Position numbers and translations under genes: made by a program
Part shown: piece after piece, positions 22,257 to 35,890 of the stretch
How the letters are laid out: every line of letters begins with the position of its first letter
How positions within the stretch are numbered: position 1 is the first letter of the stretch
Notes under the pieces: generated by a model
The model's database searches: none
What the model was told of the DNA's origin: nothing
What the model saw: only the letters and a program-made list of their open reading frames with translations
Source: Gyromitra esculenta
Lineage: Eukaryota; Ascomycota; Pezizomycetes; Pezizales; Discinaceae
Assembly (NCBI GenBank): GCA_038503075.1
Contig: JBCAML010000008.1
Span: 1,612,001-1,676,000, forward strand
Length of the DNA stretch: 64,000 bases
Direction: 5' to 3'

Positions 22257-22950
22257 CGTGATATATATATTGTTGGCTGCGAATTGATGAACTTGGAGCG
22301 GTGATGAAGGTTTGAGAAATAGATCAGAGTCTTCGCTCTGTATGCCTTCAGCTTTCGGAACATGCCGGTAGCCGTGCATTAACCCCGCCTGCATGGGCCG
22401 GGTAAGGGGACATCGCCTCAATGCTCGGTAGATGGTAATGACAATGGGCTCCAGTCTTAACCTAAATCCAGCTCTTAAATTTCTGGTATGGAGATCTTAT
22501 TATTTAGCCCCATGCAGCAATAGAGTATTTTTCAGACTTAGCTGGGAAATGTCTGGCTCTTACGGACAGCTGCATGGGTCACTCATCCAGGCTTTCACCC
22601 ATTTAAAGAGTAAATTTACCCAGAGGGTTGGAAACGAGAATTACAACATATTTATTTATACCTATTGTAAAATTGATTATATTGGTCGATACCTACTGCA
22701 GTAAATACACGTAGATGGACATTGCTGTAGTGGAACATGCAGCACCAGCACCTATGAAACATCCTACTCCTAAGGTCGGGTAACAATACATACCCCGCCA
22801 GCCACACCACCAGCCACTTGTGACTGCCTTCTTTGTGGGCAGCACACTGGAGCCCCAGACAGCTCCACCATCTCAACTTCACTCCGCGGTTGTTTGCAAG
22901 GTAGCGATAATCAACTAAACGACACCCAACGACCAAAAACCCCCGTAAAG
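22257..22950. other. Spacer and promoter of ubiquitin-L40 gene
   Basis: No coding region seen. The 3' portion must contain the promoter and 5' UTR exon of the ubiquitin-L40 gene. Confidence 0.55.
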
Positions 22951-23740
<790 letters not shown>

Positions 23741-24119
23741 ACGGATCACCCATTTACGAAAACAAAAAAATATATACTTTGGGAAAAGTGTGGTTGCATC
23801 TTCTTTTTTACTGCTTGTTCTTTTCTACGACGGCTATAAGATTTAAAAAAACGTTCCTAGCGGTCCCGGGGAAGAGGAAGGGTTTGGGGTTCTTTTGGGA
23901 AAGGGTTGTAGATTAGGGAATGAATCATACGCCGTTTTTTTCTTTTGCTCTAATCAAAGCTTCTCCCGGAGTCAGTTTTTTATTCTTGGGTCTTTTTTCT
24001 GGTTGGGGGGGGAGGTTGGCACATGGGTCGTAGTTTCAGGGCCAAGTGATATTTGGAGATCGAGCAGTAAACAATGTTCTTTAACTGGTTAAACATTGCA
24101 ACATATAACCTATCTCTAT
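23741..24119. other. Convergent spacer RPL40/NCS2
   Basis: 3' flanks of both genes; T-rich. No gene seen. Confidence 0.6.
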
Positions 24120-25565
24120 TCATGACTCTAGAGGCCAGTCATATAGTGTAGCCCCATGTGTAGATCTTGCACACCCATAACACATTCTGCTCCTCTTATT
24201 CCCATTATCCGATTTTCCTCCTCCGCTTACTTCCGCGTTTAGTGTAAGTGCACTCAGTGTCATATCCCCGCCGGCCCCATCCCCCGGTAACCCACATATC
24301 CTGCAATTCTCACCGTCTGCATTTCCTTGCAGTGGTTGTAGTTTTCCCGCAGTCTTGACAACGTTTGCAACGATAGACGGGTACTGTGTCTCGATACCCT
24401 CGAAATACTGTGTCATGAGCTCGTCGATTGTAATATTCCGCCCACTGGCTGCTTTGGAAGCAGAATACTTTGGCTTTGCCGAGTAGGCTACACAGAGAGG
24501 TAATAAAGGCTCCGGTGAGCCGGGAAGGGCGAGGGAGACGTAGTTTACTAGTTCACTCTTGAGAAGGTCGCGGATCGGATGGTGGAATTTGATACCTATG
24601 CCACCCATCAGTAAAGCGAGCTCTCCAGAGCGCGAATCCCAAACCGAAGAAAGCTAAGATACCGAAAGGCGAATCCCCATCCGCCGTCTGCCACGGTATC
24701 GAGAACCCGCGTCCTTTCGCCGTCTCCGCCAACGTCTTCTCCGCCAGTCTCGTCGTCGTGTCTCCCCATAAAACAGCTTCACACCCTTCCCTCTTTGCGA
24801 TCTCCACAACTAACCGGGTCCGTAATATCGATAACACATCCATCCTCGACGTCGGTGACGGTAGCGCTGTTAATAGCCCTCTCACAGCCTCCTTCTTATC
24901 AAACCCACTGAATCCCTTCTCCTCATCCACACCCACGTCTAATTCCACCTCCCTCGCTGCATTCCTGAAATCATATATGTCCTCCAGCCCCACGGCGACA
25001 TACCTCCCTACCTCCGGAAACCGTTTCTGCAGAGCATCCAAGTGCCCTCGGGGCGGTAGTGAGGGATCCACGCAGCTCTCGTCGACGTGTACGACTAGTA
25101 GTGAGAACCCGCTTCGGCCGGATCGCTCGATCTGGGTTTTGAGCTGGCCGGCGACGAGGTGAAGGAGGGTTGTGGAGGAGATGCCGAACGAGACGGGGAG
25201 GAGAAGGGTTCGTGGGGCGATGTTGGGTTCGTAACGGACTCGGTAGGTTTCCATGCGTTTTACGCATTTCGAACGGACGTATTTGTCGAAGCATTCACTA
25301 GAGGTATTGTGGAATTGAAATTAGCTTTCTTGTTTTTTGGGTGAGGGTTTTTAGGGCGTGTTTGGGACTTGGGGAATTTGTGGTTTTTTTTTTTGATATT
25401 GGGGGATGGCGCTGAGAACGCCCCACTATACTTGGGGAGAACGAACCTGCATAGATTCTCCTGCCGTAGAAGCACCACAGAGTCGTTTTCCTTGCATCTT
25501 TTGCATTTCTGAACTGCCTGTGTCTCTCCGGCCAGCCCGCTTTCCTCCGGTCCCGTTGTGGCCAT
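24120..25565 (-). CDS. NCS2: Cytoplasmic tRNA 2-thiolation protein 2 (NCS2/CTU2), 409 aa
   Basis: Partner of NCS6 in forming 2-thiouridine at wobble U34 of tRNA-Lys, -Glu and -Gln in the cytosol. Exons 25565-25447, 25297-24663 and 24595-24120. The ATG at 25565 (context GAAATGG) gives MATTGPEESGLAGETQAVQK, then CKRCKENDSVVLL. The first junction makes NLCSECFDKYVRSKCVKRM, completing the N-terminal zinc motif. The PP-loop-like core follows: LLLPVSFGISSTTLLHLVAG, LLVVHVDES, LWGDTTTRLAEKTLAETAKG, SIPWQTADGDSPFGIKFHHP across the second junction, then IRDLLKSELVNYV. The C-terminal CRICG...CYGCARSTHG forms a second cysteine cluster. The frame is open 28 codons upstream, but without an ATG. Confidence 0.94.
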
Positions 25566-25804
25566 TTCAGCGTTGTTTAGCAAGGGTTGTTTCGTTTCCG
25601 TGGCGGGGCGACTCGAAAGTTTCAGAAGCTTTCCTGGGGTTGTCGCCAAACCCTAGTTGGAATCTCAACCTCGCAATCTCAACCTCCCAACCAACCAACC
25701 AACCAACCATCTGCTCCTAACGACGACCCACGATCTCCCATCCATCCTCCCCACCCCCACGAACAACATCACCCACGGAAACTCGACACGTTTGAATAGC
25801 AGCC
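25566..25804. promoter_or_regulatory. Divergent promoter NCS2/SMD3
   Basis: Only 239 bp between opposite starts. It includes a five-unit AACC tract (about 25690-25709), within the likely leader of SMD3. Confidence 0.55.
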
Positions 25805-26431
25805 ATGGGTAGCATTGGGATCCCGATCAAGTTGCTGAACGAGGCCCAGGTAGGACAACACATCCTCGCTCCATCCCTTCCCCTCCAAACGCCTACTAAC
25901 ACTATGGGATCCAGGGTCATGTGTGTACCCTCGAACTCACGTCCGGCCAGATCTTCCGCGGGAAGCTGATTGAAGGTGTGTGCATCCCCACACCCACACA
26001 CCCCCCCTCGCTTTTATTTGGGGGTTTTTATAGCGGGGATAAGGTGTAGCTAATGGTGTATGGTACAGCCGAGGACAACATGAATGTACAGCTTAAAGAT
26101 ATCACCGTGACTGCTCGCGACGGGCGCGTGTCCCATCTTGATCAGGTTTATATCCGTGGATCGCACGTTAGGTTCTTTATCGTCCCGGATATGTTGAGGT
26201 TCGTATATATCTCTCCCCTCTCCGTCTCACTCTTTCCTTCAGTCTAGATGTTTGTTTTGTCTACGAAGGCTCTGGGATCAAGCTGTTGATTGGATATCCG
26301 CTAACGTGGTTTACTGTTGCAGGAACGCACCCATGTTCCGCTCGAGAGCTGTTAGAGGACGAGGTGTTGGATTGGCGAGAGGAAGGGCAACGGTCAATCG
26401 TGCTAGGGGTCAACAGAGGGGCAGGGGCTAA
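25805..26431 (+). CDS. SMD3: Small nuclear ribonucleoprotein Sm D3, 114 aa
   Basis: Core Sm protein of the heptameric ring on U1, U2, U4 and U5 snRNAs. Exons 25805-25849, 25915-25975, 26069-26198 and 26323-26431. The Sm1 motif begins [20 protein letters not shown] and continues [20 protein letters not shown]. The Sm2 motif is [19 protein letters not shown]. The C-terminal tail is RG-rich ([20 protein letters not shown]), the usual substrate of arginine methylation and a nuclear signal. Length and exon joins match the family. Confidence 0.96.
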
Positions 26432-26866
26432 ATGGAGGTGGCCGTAAGAGGAGGGGGAATAGTTGAATTGAATCGGCTTGGATGTTTTTTTTAGTCCGAT
26501 ACTTTTGGTTCCATAATATCAGTGCTGGGGGATGGTTTTCGGGGCTAAGATGTGATTTTTTTTTCTTCTAAAGGTAAGTTGGAGGCGGAAAAGTACTGCA
26601 ATCAAAATGATATGCGCAGATAAAACCACTGTACAATACCGAGGCGGAGGAAAGGGGATTATCTTGGACTTTCTATTGCTCGTAGGTGAAGGGACTTGTT
26701 GGACAGGAATGCTCATATGAATGCAATGCTCTATGCCAATTCTACGATATCTAAGTCTATGCTATGCTACAGTCCCAGCAGTAACCAATCCACAGTCCCA
26801 TTAACAGAATAATAACCTTCCCAACCCAGCAACTGAAAACCGAAAACTCCACGAATCCCAAGCAAC
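26432..26866. other. Convergent spacer SMD3/ISA1
   Basis: 3' flanks only; no gene seen. Confidence 0.6.
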
Positions 26867-27637
26867 TTAACCAACCGAAAAACTCTCACCACATCCACAT
26901 TGGTCCTCTACACGCCAGTCAGCAAACCAGTCCCAGTCCCAGCCTCACCTCACCTCACAAAATACATAGAGAGACCTACTAATATTCGGATTCCTAAACA
27001 CAAACCTCGCACTCAGCTTATCCTCCACCCAGTCCATCTCACTCCCAATGATGCTGAACAGCGCTTTACTATCAATCAACACCCTAACCCCGCCCTGAAC
27101 CACCTCCTCGTCAAACTTATCCGGCCTATCCACATACTCCAGATTATACGCCAGCCCCGAGCAGCCCTTATTCTTAACACCCACCCTAATCAACTTCGGT
27201 TCCGGCAGCGCCAGCAAGCTCCGCAGCTGCTGCACCGCGGGCTCCGTCAGTGTCATTGCCGCCTTGCGTGGCCGGAACTTAGTCCGCGTGACCGGCGCAG
27301 GCGCAGGCTTGATATGCTGAGGAGCAGACGCAAAGAACGGGGCTGCCGGCGGCGGCGGGGGTCCCGAGTGCTGCGTTTCGTTCGCCGGGTTCGACAGCGA
27401 GGAGCCTACGCCGGCGCCCCGGGGCGGGGGGGGCTCGGTGTCGAGAGAGTGGGACGAGGGTGCGAGCGCGGTTGCGGTCTGGAGGGATCTCCGAGAGGTG
27501 CCCGTGGAGGAGTAGGAAGCGCGGAAGATGTGGGCGCTGCAGGCGGCGGCGACGGAGGTGCTAGTGGAGGAGGAGGAGGACGCCAGACAGCGGAACGATG
27601 ATGTCAGTGACGGGAGGAATAATCGTGGTAGCGACAT
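26867..27637 (-). CDS. ISA1: Mitochondrial Fe-S assembly protein ISA1, 232 aa
   Basis: A-type carrier needed for maturing mitochondrial [4Fe-4S] proteins such as aconitase and lipoate synthase. Exons 27637-26980 and 26907-26867. Residues 1 to about 60 are Ser/Ala/Arg-rich with no acidic residue, a mitochondrial presequence. Residues 65-120 form a Pro-rich linker. The HesB/IscA domain starts near 127: [78 protein letters not shown]. The three cluster-ligand cysteines are Cys159, Cys223 and Cys225; the last two come from the small second exon. Confidence 0.95.
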
Positions 27638-28431
27638 GGCTACGGTTTGTAGGGGTTTATCTTGTCTTCTCCAGGGGGTGTTTTTTCTTGTAGGGAGTGA
27701 TAGATGTCAGGGAGGACAAAGGGCGAAAAGGGGGGATTCTATTTATTCTGGTGATGCACGAGAAGTAGAGTAGACTCTTGTCTTGGGTAGCCTTGACTTT
27801 GGGGGCGTCGGCCAGCCAATGAGCGTCGACGTGAAAATCAGCAGCCAAGACCCGCAGCCAACCGCAGCCCACCACAGCTCTCGGTCCAGCGCGCCACTTC
27901 GGACACCACAGATAAGTCTTTGCCAGAGCACAGAATACAAAATATCATTTCCACGGATTCGTGAGTGTATTTATCTTTCTCGATTGGGAGTACAGCCCCA
28001 GGCCCCGGATGAATGACGTTGGTACATGCAGTATTGCGTGTAACCCGGGTCCCTTCGGTTCAGAGGCAAGCCTCGGCAGCTCACCAAATCACAAATGTAG
28101 ACCTTATTGGATTGGGCCTCTAAAACGATCACTAAATCTGGCAGACAGCAAGGACGTGTCAGATGCGTAGATCGAAACCAATATTTAAACTACCAATCTC
28201 GAGTGACATTCCATGACGCTGCCCAACATATCTCATCTTCAGCAGCTCTAATCTCCCTAGAGTACCCGCGAGACTTGGGTAGCACAATAATATAAAGCCT
28301 TCACTTCATGCAAAGTATATACAACTCAAAAAAAAACACCACAACCAACTAGCCAGTGCCTTTGGCAAATGATTTACACCTCGAATGGAAGTACTGCGGG
28401 CAAGGGGGGGAAATCGCCCGGTCAACTTTAT
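27638..28431. other. Spacer ISA1 to acyl-CoA synthetase
   Basis: Promoter side of ISA1, then unassigned sequence, then the 3' flank of the acyl-CoA synthetase. No gene or repeat recognised. Confidence 0.55.
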
Positions 28432-30819
28432 TTACAGCTTTGATTTCTTCGGCTCATCTGCATTTGCCTCTTCGTACAACGCGTCAATTTGTGTTTTAAA
28501 CGCCTTAGCAGCCGGTGAACGCTTCAGTTTCAACCTGTAAGGAAAACACCCGTTAGCTAGTTGCTCGTAGTGATCATAGACAATACATATAAACTTACGT
28601 TGGTGTCAGAAGGTCGTTCTCGATGGTAAAAGGATCCAAACACAGGTGCACATTTCGCACCCTCTCAAATCCAGTCATCTTGTTCCTCCTGACGACTCTA
28701 TCCATCTCCTTCAGTACCGCCTTTCTCACAACAGCATCCGAGCATGCCGATTGAATTGCTGCTGTGTCTGTCGGTGCAATAGTCTGCTTCAAAACTTTAC
28801 TCGCAAAGTTGGAAAAGCTCTCGCGGTCGACTCCCATCACCGCCACTAGGAATGGTTGGAAGGAATCGCCATGGACGTACGCTTGCGAGAATATGTTCAT
28901 GCTGCCGAGGTATGCATTCTCGACTTTCTCCGGGGAGACGTATTCGCCCTGTGCGAGCTTGAGCAAATTCTTGACACGGTCAACGACCGAGAAGCGACCG
29001 AGTTCGTCAACCTGGCAGATATCACCCGTTGAAAACCAACCGTCCTCGTCGATAACTTCGGCGGTCTTATCAGGGGCTTTGTAATAGCCCTTGAAAACCA
29101 TGGGGCCGCGAGTGAGGAGTTCGCCGCGAGGGTACGGCTTGTCCTTTGATGTGTAGCCCATCTCAGGGACATCGCGGAGGACGCACTCAGCACCGACAGC
29201 TGGCGGGCCGACGTTCCCGGCAGAGTTGTCTTGTGCGAGTTGGCCAAGCGTGACGGCGTAGGTCTCAGTGAGGCCGTAGCCTTCGATGAAGTCGTTGGAG
29301 AAGACTATACGAAGAAAGGAAATTACGGATGGAGCAATCGGAGCCGATCCAGAGACACAAGCGCGGAGACGGTCAAAACCGATGCCGACACGGACTTTGT
29401 TGCCCCAGAGACGGTCGTAGAGGGCGTGCTTGTTCGAGCCCGTGGCCTTGAGATTCCCGAGTTTGGTGTCGACTGCTTTTCGGGATAGAGCACCCTTAAC
29501 CCCACCCTGCTCGATGGTCAAGGATTTAATAACACTATTGAAACGATTGTAGAGACGCGGAACGGATATGAAAGTGTGTGGTCGCAGCGCCTTTAAATCG
29601 TCGGTGAGTTCTAGGACGTTTCCGTGCCAATAACCGATCGCGCAACCAGACCAGAGTTGAACGTGTTCCGTTACGCGAGCGTAAATGTGGGCGAGCGGAA
29701 GGTAAGAGAGGGAAACTTCGCCAGGGCGTGAGTACATGGGTGATATGTGAGCGCAAGATGAGGCGCAAACGGCGTTCATATGTGTTAGAAGCACACCCTT
29801 GGGATTTCCAGTGGTACCAGAGGTATAGTTAATAGTGATGGGATCATTGGGAGCGGGTGGTGAGTATGGCCTTGGATTTTGTTGCCCAAGGAGCTCGACC
29901 TCAGCCATGGAGTAGAGCTTTACACCTTCCTTTTCCGCCCAGGCTCCGAGAAGAGCTTTCTTTGTGTGGCCTGCAGCCTCTCCATCCTCTAAGGAATCCA
30001 TAGAAATTATAAATTTGAGGGTAGGTATTCTATCTTTTATAGAGAGGAGTGTAGGAATATGGTTTAAACTGGCAACCACACAGTTGAGTTCCGCATGGTT
30101 GATAATGTATTCTGCAGTCTCAGGGCCCAGAGTATCGTAAATGCTCACGGTGAAGAGCGATTGCGACATAGCTGCCAAATCTGTGATTTGCCATTCTGGT
30201 CGGTTGGGTGACCATAGCCCAATAGCGTATTTGGCGAGCGATAATCCCTATTAAGATTTTCTGTTAGCTTTAATTTTTACGATCGATCAAGCTTTCGGAA
30301 CGAGTGCGATCTGATGCAAACCTACAATCGATTGATGCAAATGAACCAACCCAGCGCCAAAATCCGTACGTCGCTTCTGAACAGTTTTATAGTCCATCCA
30401 CAGATATGGTCCCCAAGCACCAGTTACTTTATCCTGCTCACGCCAGCCTAAACAGTTGTTGTCGGGCCATTTTCGGCACGCTGCCTCGAATGCTTCGAAT
30501 ACTGTAGTAATCTATTTTCTGTTAGCCAATTGCATGTGACACGTTGAACTTTATGTTACACAGCTTTAGACAACAACAAAAAAATTAAGTCTTAAAAGAT
30601 TTAAGAAATAGAAATGGAGTACGGAAAAATTCGTCTAGATCTGTTTCTCACCTCAGGATCAATAGTCTTCATCAACTCGCCTGGTGCAGCCCTCCAGTGA
30701 CGATATACGGGCGATCTTCCCTCCCTCTCAGTGCCAGGTACAATAACACCCTGCGGAATTCCTGGAGGCGGTTTTGCGAGGGAGTTCCGCGCCTTCTCGA
30801 GGCATGGATCGTTATACAT
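28432..30819 (-). CDS. FAA2: Peroxisomal long-chain acyl-CoA synthetase (FAA2-like), 701 aa
   Basis: ATP-dependent activation of fatty acids to acyl-CoA for beta-oxidation. Exons 30819-30652, 30511-30326, 30247-28599 and 28534-28432. The acceptor at 30512 was chosen because it yields DPEITTVFEAFEAA, the family continuation; an acceptor nearer the 3' end breaks the frame. The ANL core shows the P-loop YTSGTTGNPKGVLLTH near residue 257, the EGYGLTET block, and FSTGDICQVDELGRFSVVDR plus KLAQGEYVSPEKVEN of the C-terminal domain. The final residues KKSKL form a canonical SKL peroxisomal targeting signal, so the enzyme is expected in the matrix. FAA2 assignment rests on this signal and the PVYRHWR N-terminal block. 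Confidence 0.93.
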
Positions 30820-31819
30820 TTTGTAATCCTGCTGTTGCTTCTACTGCTGCTGCTTTTGGTGGATTTTTACGGGTTCTTTTGGTAACTTTTTGGCCAGGAC
30901 TGGCGATGTCTCCGGGGAAAGAGGTAGAGATATGGGACTTAGGTTTGACTTTACGCTGTGGGGTGCATGGGGGCACTGGCTATCATATGGTATTTATTCC
31001 ATCTCAGGGCTGGGAACCGAGACCCGAGGGAAGGAAGGGGTGAATGATATTGCATCGTCACATGCCGTCGCCGGGAGGCACGCAACGGCTGGATCCAGCC
31101 CGAAGCACCCTTGTGATGGCATTACTAAGTAGGTAAAGTAAAGAAATGTGGCGGAGATGACCATGGCTGTAGAGTATGCCCCACGGTCGGTCCGGCTAGC
31201 GTACCATTTGGTGGGACTGTCTAAGACCAAGAGAATAACCGAGTGAACACATGCCGTTTTGAAGGCTGGCAGTGAGCTTCGTCAATGTGGAGAGTCCATG
31301 CCTCAGTTGCTAACAAACACACGTAGCTGTCTGCATGCGGTGTATTTAGATTGCTTATTCCCAGGTTCAAGTGGTAGTTGTTACGGAGGTGGTAATCCAA
31401 AAACCATACAACAACCGATGACCCCACTGCTGGGGCTCGAGAAACCCCAAGAGACCTCGGCTTCGCCGAGAAGTTTGTTGGATCTCCCGGCTTTAAACAT
31501 CCGCTGTGCAGAAAGTTCGGGTTCGCCGATAGGTCGCAACGTTACTATCTTTTTATATGGCTGAAACGGCGAAGTTGCTTGTGTTTGCTTTTTGTGCACA
31601 GGTTGGCTTTGGTTCTGCATGGAGGTTGGTCTTAGGTTTAAGAATCTGGGGGTTGCACTGCAGGAATGCAGCGGAAGTTGAGGCTCTGTGTCGAGCAATG
31701 TCTGACACTGGCATCCATCTTGCAGCTGACAATGGCCCAGACCAGCCAACACCTGGGCTTAAGGCTGACTGTCTTATACTCCGAGAAACCTCACAAGCAG
31801 TCGTTTCCAGCACTTGATC
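30820..31819. other. Divergent 1-kb spacer, acyl-CoA synthetase/TEL2
   Basis: Promoters of both genes. A GC-rich hairpin (CTCGGC-TTC-GCCGAG) lies near 31453-31467. No ORF with coding character. Confidence 0.5.
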
Positions 31820-34800
31820 ATGGAAGGCCTCCTCACACCTCTCCGCACGACATCCACATCCCGTGACGAGGAACCCCTCTTAACTATTTCTAATCCTCCC
31901 CCATCCCTCCAAAAGTCTAAAGCCCCCACAACCGCCCCCACATCAATATCGAGCCTCGATGACGTCCTCTCTACCCTTCGTTCCAAGCCCTCGGCACAAA
32001 CACTATTACACGTCCTAGATCTCCTAGTCCCCACTACCGATACCTTCAATATCCACATCCCTTCACCCAAAGCCTCACAGGTCGTGAAAACACTTCTTGA
32101 ACTAACTATCCCTGACTTCTGGAATGTCATTTCTAAAAAAGATCGTGCTCGGCTATCAGGATGTCTCCGCTCGATAGCTGGTATCGGTGGAATTGTCGCA
32201 AGGCTGAGAATATTGGTTAGGAGCATTGATTCCCAGTCTGGGGTAAAAGGACAAATCGAAGAACTTCTGGATTTATTACAGGGTATAATGGGTATGAAGG
32301 GGTTTGTGCACGAGATCTGGACGTTGGGTGCAGATGCTGTGGAGTCGAAGAGAAATATCTTGTGGAAGGAGTTTGTGACGCTGGTGGGTGGGGGGAAGGT
32401 GCTGAGTGTTGCAGCCGAGGCAGAGAGCGTACTCGGGATAGGAGGAAAGGAGAGGTGGGTGGGAGATGGGAAAAAGTTCACGGCATGGCTAGGAAAGGAT
32501 ATTGCGAGGGTGGGGGAAAAGCTTGAGGTAATAGAGGAGGCTGGAGAATGGAAAGCGTTAGCTATGCTACTCAGTAGAGGATTTGGTTTGGGTTACACTG
32601 GTTTGTTTTTTCCTCTGCCCTTTAGGAATTCAATGTATTATAGGATGATTGTTTGGCCCCGGAGATTAAAGAGATCGATGCTAACTCGAACCCAACATAG
32701 ATGACCTAGTAGAAGCGCTGACGTACCCCCACGTCCAATCACCGAATGCCCTATCAAAGCTCCATTACCTCCTCTCTTTCCTCCAATCCCACGACAAGCG
32801 AACTTACCTCACTTCTCTTCTGCGTGTACTTTCTCGAAAACATCTAAACTCTGTGGAACTTTCTGTTGAGTTTGACTCTAAATGGTGGCAAGAAGACGCT
32901 CGCAAAATCTCACAGCTTGCAGCTCTCCTGAATGGAGTAATAGCATCCGATAACGACTTCCGAGATCTGGCCGTGGACTGGCTGGTTTCTACTAATGGCG
33001 GTGGGGTTGGAGAACCAATAGGTATTCGCAGAGCTTTGGTCGTGGTACTGAGCAAGGATGAAATAGTAATGAAAGAGTTGCTGGAAAAGAGCTCAAGTCA
33101 ATTCGGGGACAAGATGTGGATAAGACATACGCCGATCATGAGGCAGGAAGGTTGGTATTTTCTACCATTGTTTATTTGCCTTGAAATGAGCGATGGCGAA
33201 CGAGATGGATGCTTCAATAATCCTCATATCCCGAAGTATCACTCGTTTCGTGTTTCGCTTCATAATTTACTGTATCCTACATATCCTTCAAGAAATACAT
33301 GCTCATATATCGTTTCTCTGCCTTAAAGTGAACGTTCAACTCCTCTTGCTCTCTGCAGGCTACGCTCAGCGTCGGGTACCACAGTCCCTACATCGGCTTG
33401 CCCGTTCTTCGGTCTTCTTGAACGGTGTATCGAACCGTTTAAGTGCGACCTCTACACGCGCCCGGTTTCTCGGCATGATCGTCGGAGAGTCAATCTCAGA
33501 GATAGCGGACAAAGATGGAAAGGCTATGGAATTTGGAGTGGAGGAGACAGCGACAGAGGAGGCAAAGTGGTGGAAAAGCATAAGCCATGTGGAGGACACG
33601 GTGGGTAGCGTGGTAGGACTGAATGATATAGGAGGAGATATGGTAGTGGTAAAGAAGAAAAAACAAAGCGGACCAAAAACAAAGACGCAGATGACTTCCG
33701 TGATCCAGGTGATTGAAGAGATTGAAGATGATGATAACGAAGAGGAGGACGATGACCTAATACCATATCCAAAACCGGATTCTGATGCAGAGGATTCTGA
33801 CGATGACCCGACATTGATCAACAGGAAGAAGGATATAGCCCCAGTGTATGTTAACCTTATTCCTCTACCCCAGTCATGTAATATCACTCACATCACAACA
33901 GTTATATCCGTGACCTCATTCTCTACCTTCGTGCAACGGATTCCTACGACCGCCAACTCCTTGCCCTCCAATCTGCCGCCCCCCTTATTCGTCGCAAAGC
34001 AAGTTTCGGGAAGGAACTCTCAGACCACGCCGAGGAGCTTGCGAGCCTGATTACGGGACTCCATGATAAGTTCGATATGGAGAATTTCCAGGAAATGCGA
34101 ATGCAGGCACTTATTGCACTTGTTGTGACGTTACCGCATTTAGTAGGAGGTTTGTTGGCGAGGGGGTTCTTTGAGGGTGACTATTCGCTCGGACAGCGAG
34201 CAGGTATGCTGAGTGCTATTGGAATGGGTGCACGCGAATTGGCTGGAATCGACGATACGGACTTACCATTGAGCGAAGCATCTGGAAAAGGGAAGAGTGC
34301 AATAACGGGGGAGATGTTCCCCAGTAAACGTCTCCCTGGGAAAATGCATGAGCAGTGGAGTGGGAAAGGGAAATTAGGTCCACTAGATAGAATTACGGGA
34401 GGGATGGAGAAAATGATGATTAGTCCTATGGCTGCAGAGGCGGCGAATAAGGTCACCGGACCGAATGTGCTTAAAGTCAGGACTTTTAGTAGCAGGATTG
34501 AGGTAGAAAAAAGGAGGGTTAAGCCAGTGGAGAACAGACTTGGAAAGGTGGTTGCCGAGGCTTTCTTCTTTCCCTTGACGGGAAGATGGTGGGGAGCGAT
34601 GAAAGATTTGTAGGTTTCCCCTTCTTTTAGCACGAATAGTTCTCGTTTTTACAATCCACTGAGTGCTAACTTTTATTATAGTGGCGGTCGAGGAATTCAC
34701 TTCGAACCCTTCCTCCTAACAGTTTTCCTTAAAACTCTTTCCATAATCCTTCATGCCACCGGTCCTTCGGTCGTCACTCTCCCTCAGATGACCAGCGAAC

Positions 34801-35120
34801 TCTGGGACCTTCTTTTTTCTCTTCGCAACCAGCACCAATCTGATAGCACTGACAGTAGTGTACAAGAGGCAGTTTTATTTGCACTACTCACTTTACTAGA
34901 AGTCAACACAGCCAACGACAATGGTCGCAGGCTTGCTGAGGAACATGCAAAGGAATTGGTCGAAACGCAAGAATGGGTAGGTGGGATATTGGAAAGAGGT
35001 GCATTGGGAGAGGAGGAGAAAGGGCGAGTATTGGCGGCGAGTATATTGATGAGGATTAACAGGGTTGTGGAAGCTTATCAACGAAGGCTGATGGGCGACT
35101 TGCTGAGCTTAGAAGCGTAG
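31820..35120 (+). CDS. TEL2: Telomere length regulation protein TEL2, 954 aa
   Basis: HEAT-like scaffold of the TTT complex (Tel2-Tti1-Tti2), which stabilises newly made PIKK kinases such as TOR, ATM/Tel1 and ATR/Mec1. Exons 31820-32600, 32701-33150, 33359-33845, 33902-34609 and 34682-35120. The ATG at 31820 is the first in frame. The helical N-terminal half is poorly conserved. A very acidic linker (EEIEDDDNEEEDDDLIPYPK) near residue 530 matches the position of the CK2-phosphorylated loop used for R2TP/Pih1 binding. The conserved Tel2 C-terminal domain follows: RKASFGKELSDHAEELASLI, FEGDYSLGQRAGMLSAIGMG, MFPSKRLPGKMH, GPNVLKVRTFSSRIEVEKRR, VAEAFFFPLTGRW, then FLKTLSIILHATGPS. Length is typical. 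Confidence 0.94.
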
Positions 35121-35890
35121 GAGGGGGGACTTGTAGGATTCTTTTCTTGTTGTTTGAAGGTGCTTTAATCATAAGTAAGAATGTGACGAACAACGAACAG
35201 TACTACAGTATCAAGAAAGGGTATGCAACTGGTACAGCGTATGTGCGGCATTCTAAAAAAAAAAGCTAAAACAATACTAGATTCTTAGCGTAAATACGGT
35301 AGTTCTCCAGAATCAAGCTTGCATTTCCCAACGATACAGTAGCAGATTCACCCCATTTTCTCGTATTGTATGTTGTTTTGGTGTCCTGTAGCTCTAGTCG
35401 CATAAACCGAAGGATACATTTGGATAGAGCATAGGTACATTAAACGGCAGGTCTTCATCATTCTATCAGAAGAACTGATTTCACAAGCAATAGCTGTGAA
35501 AAGGTGTATTATCGCCCTTGCCGCCCAAATCAGCACCCGCACTTGGGAGAGAACAAGTAATTTCAGATCTCTGCTTAATTTGTATGGAATCTTAGCGAAG
35601 TGGGTAGCAATACTTAGTCTCTCTCCAAATACTTATGAAACAAAGGTATTAATACAGTAATTCTCTAGGTGGTTTAAAATATCAGCATAGAATGATTTAC
35701 ACTAGCCAACGTGAATACCTGGAGGGAAGAACCGTTCCAATTTCCTTTTTTTTAGTTAAATCGAGAAGAAAACAGCCCATCTATATTCGCACTATGCGTA
35801 TCCAAATTGCAGAAAACTACTTGTGAATGAAAAAACGTGTTGGCTTGGATTAAATTACCGCAACATAAAACCTTCCAACCTCGTTTGCAT
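35121..35890. other. Convergent spacer TEL2/NAA35
   Basis: AT-rich 3' flanks. No gene or repeat recognised. Confidence 0.55.

Noticed and set aside
25566..25649. 28-codon N-terminal extension of NCS2
   Set aside because: It would start at TTG; the ATG at 25565 has a good context and directly precedes the conserved cysteine region.
28764..29505. Several overlapping frames opposite and within the acyl-CoA synthetase
   Set aside because: Shadows of the 1.6-kb coding exon read in other frames.
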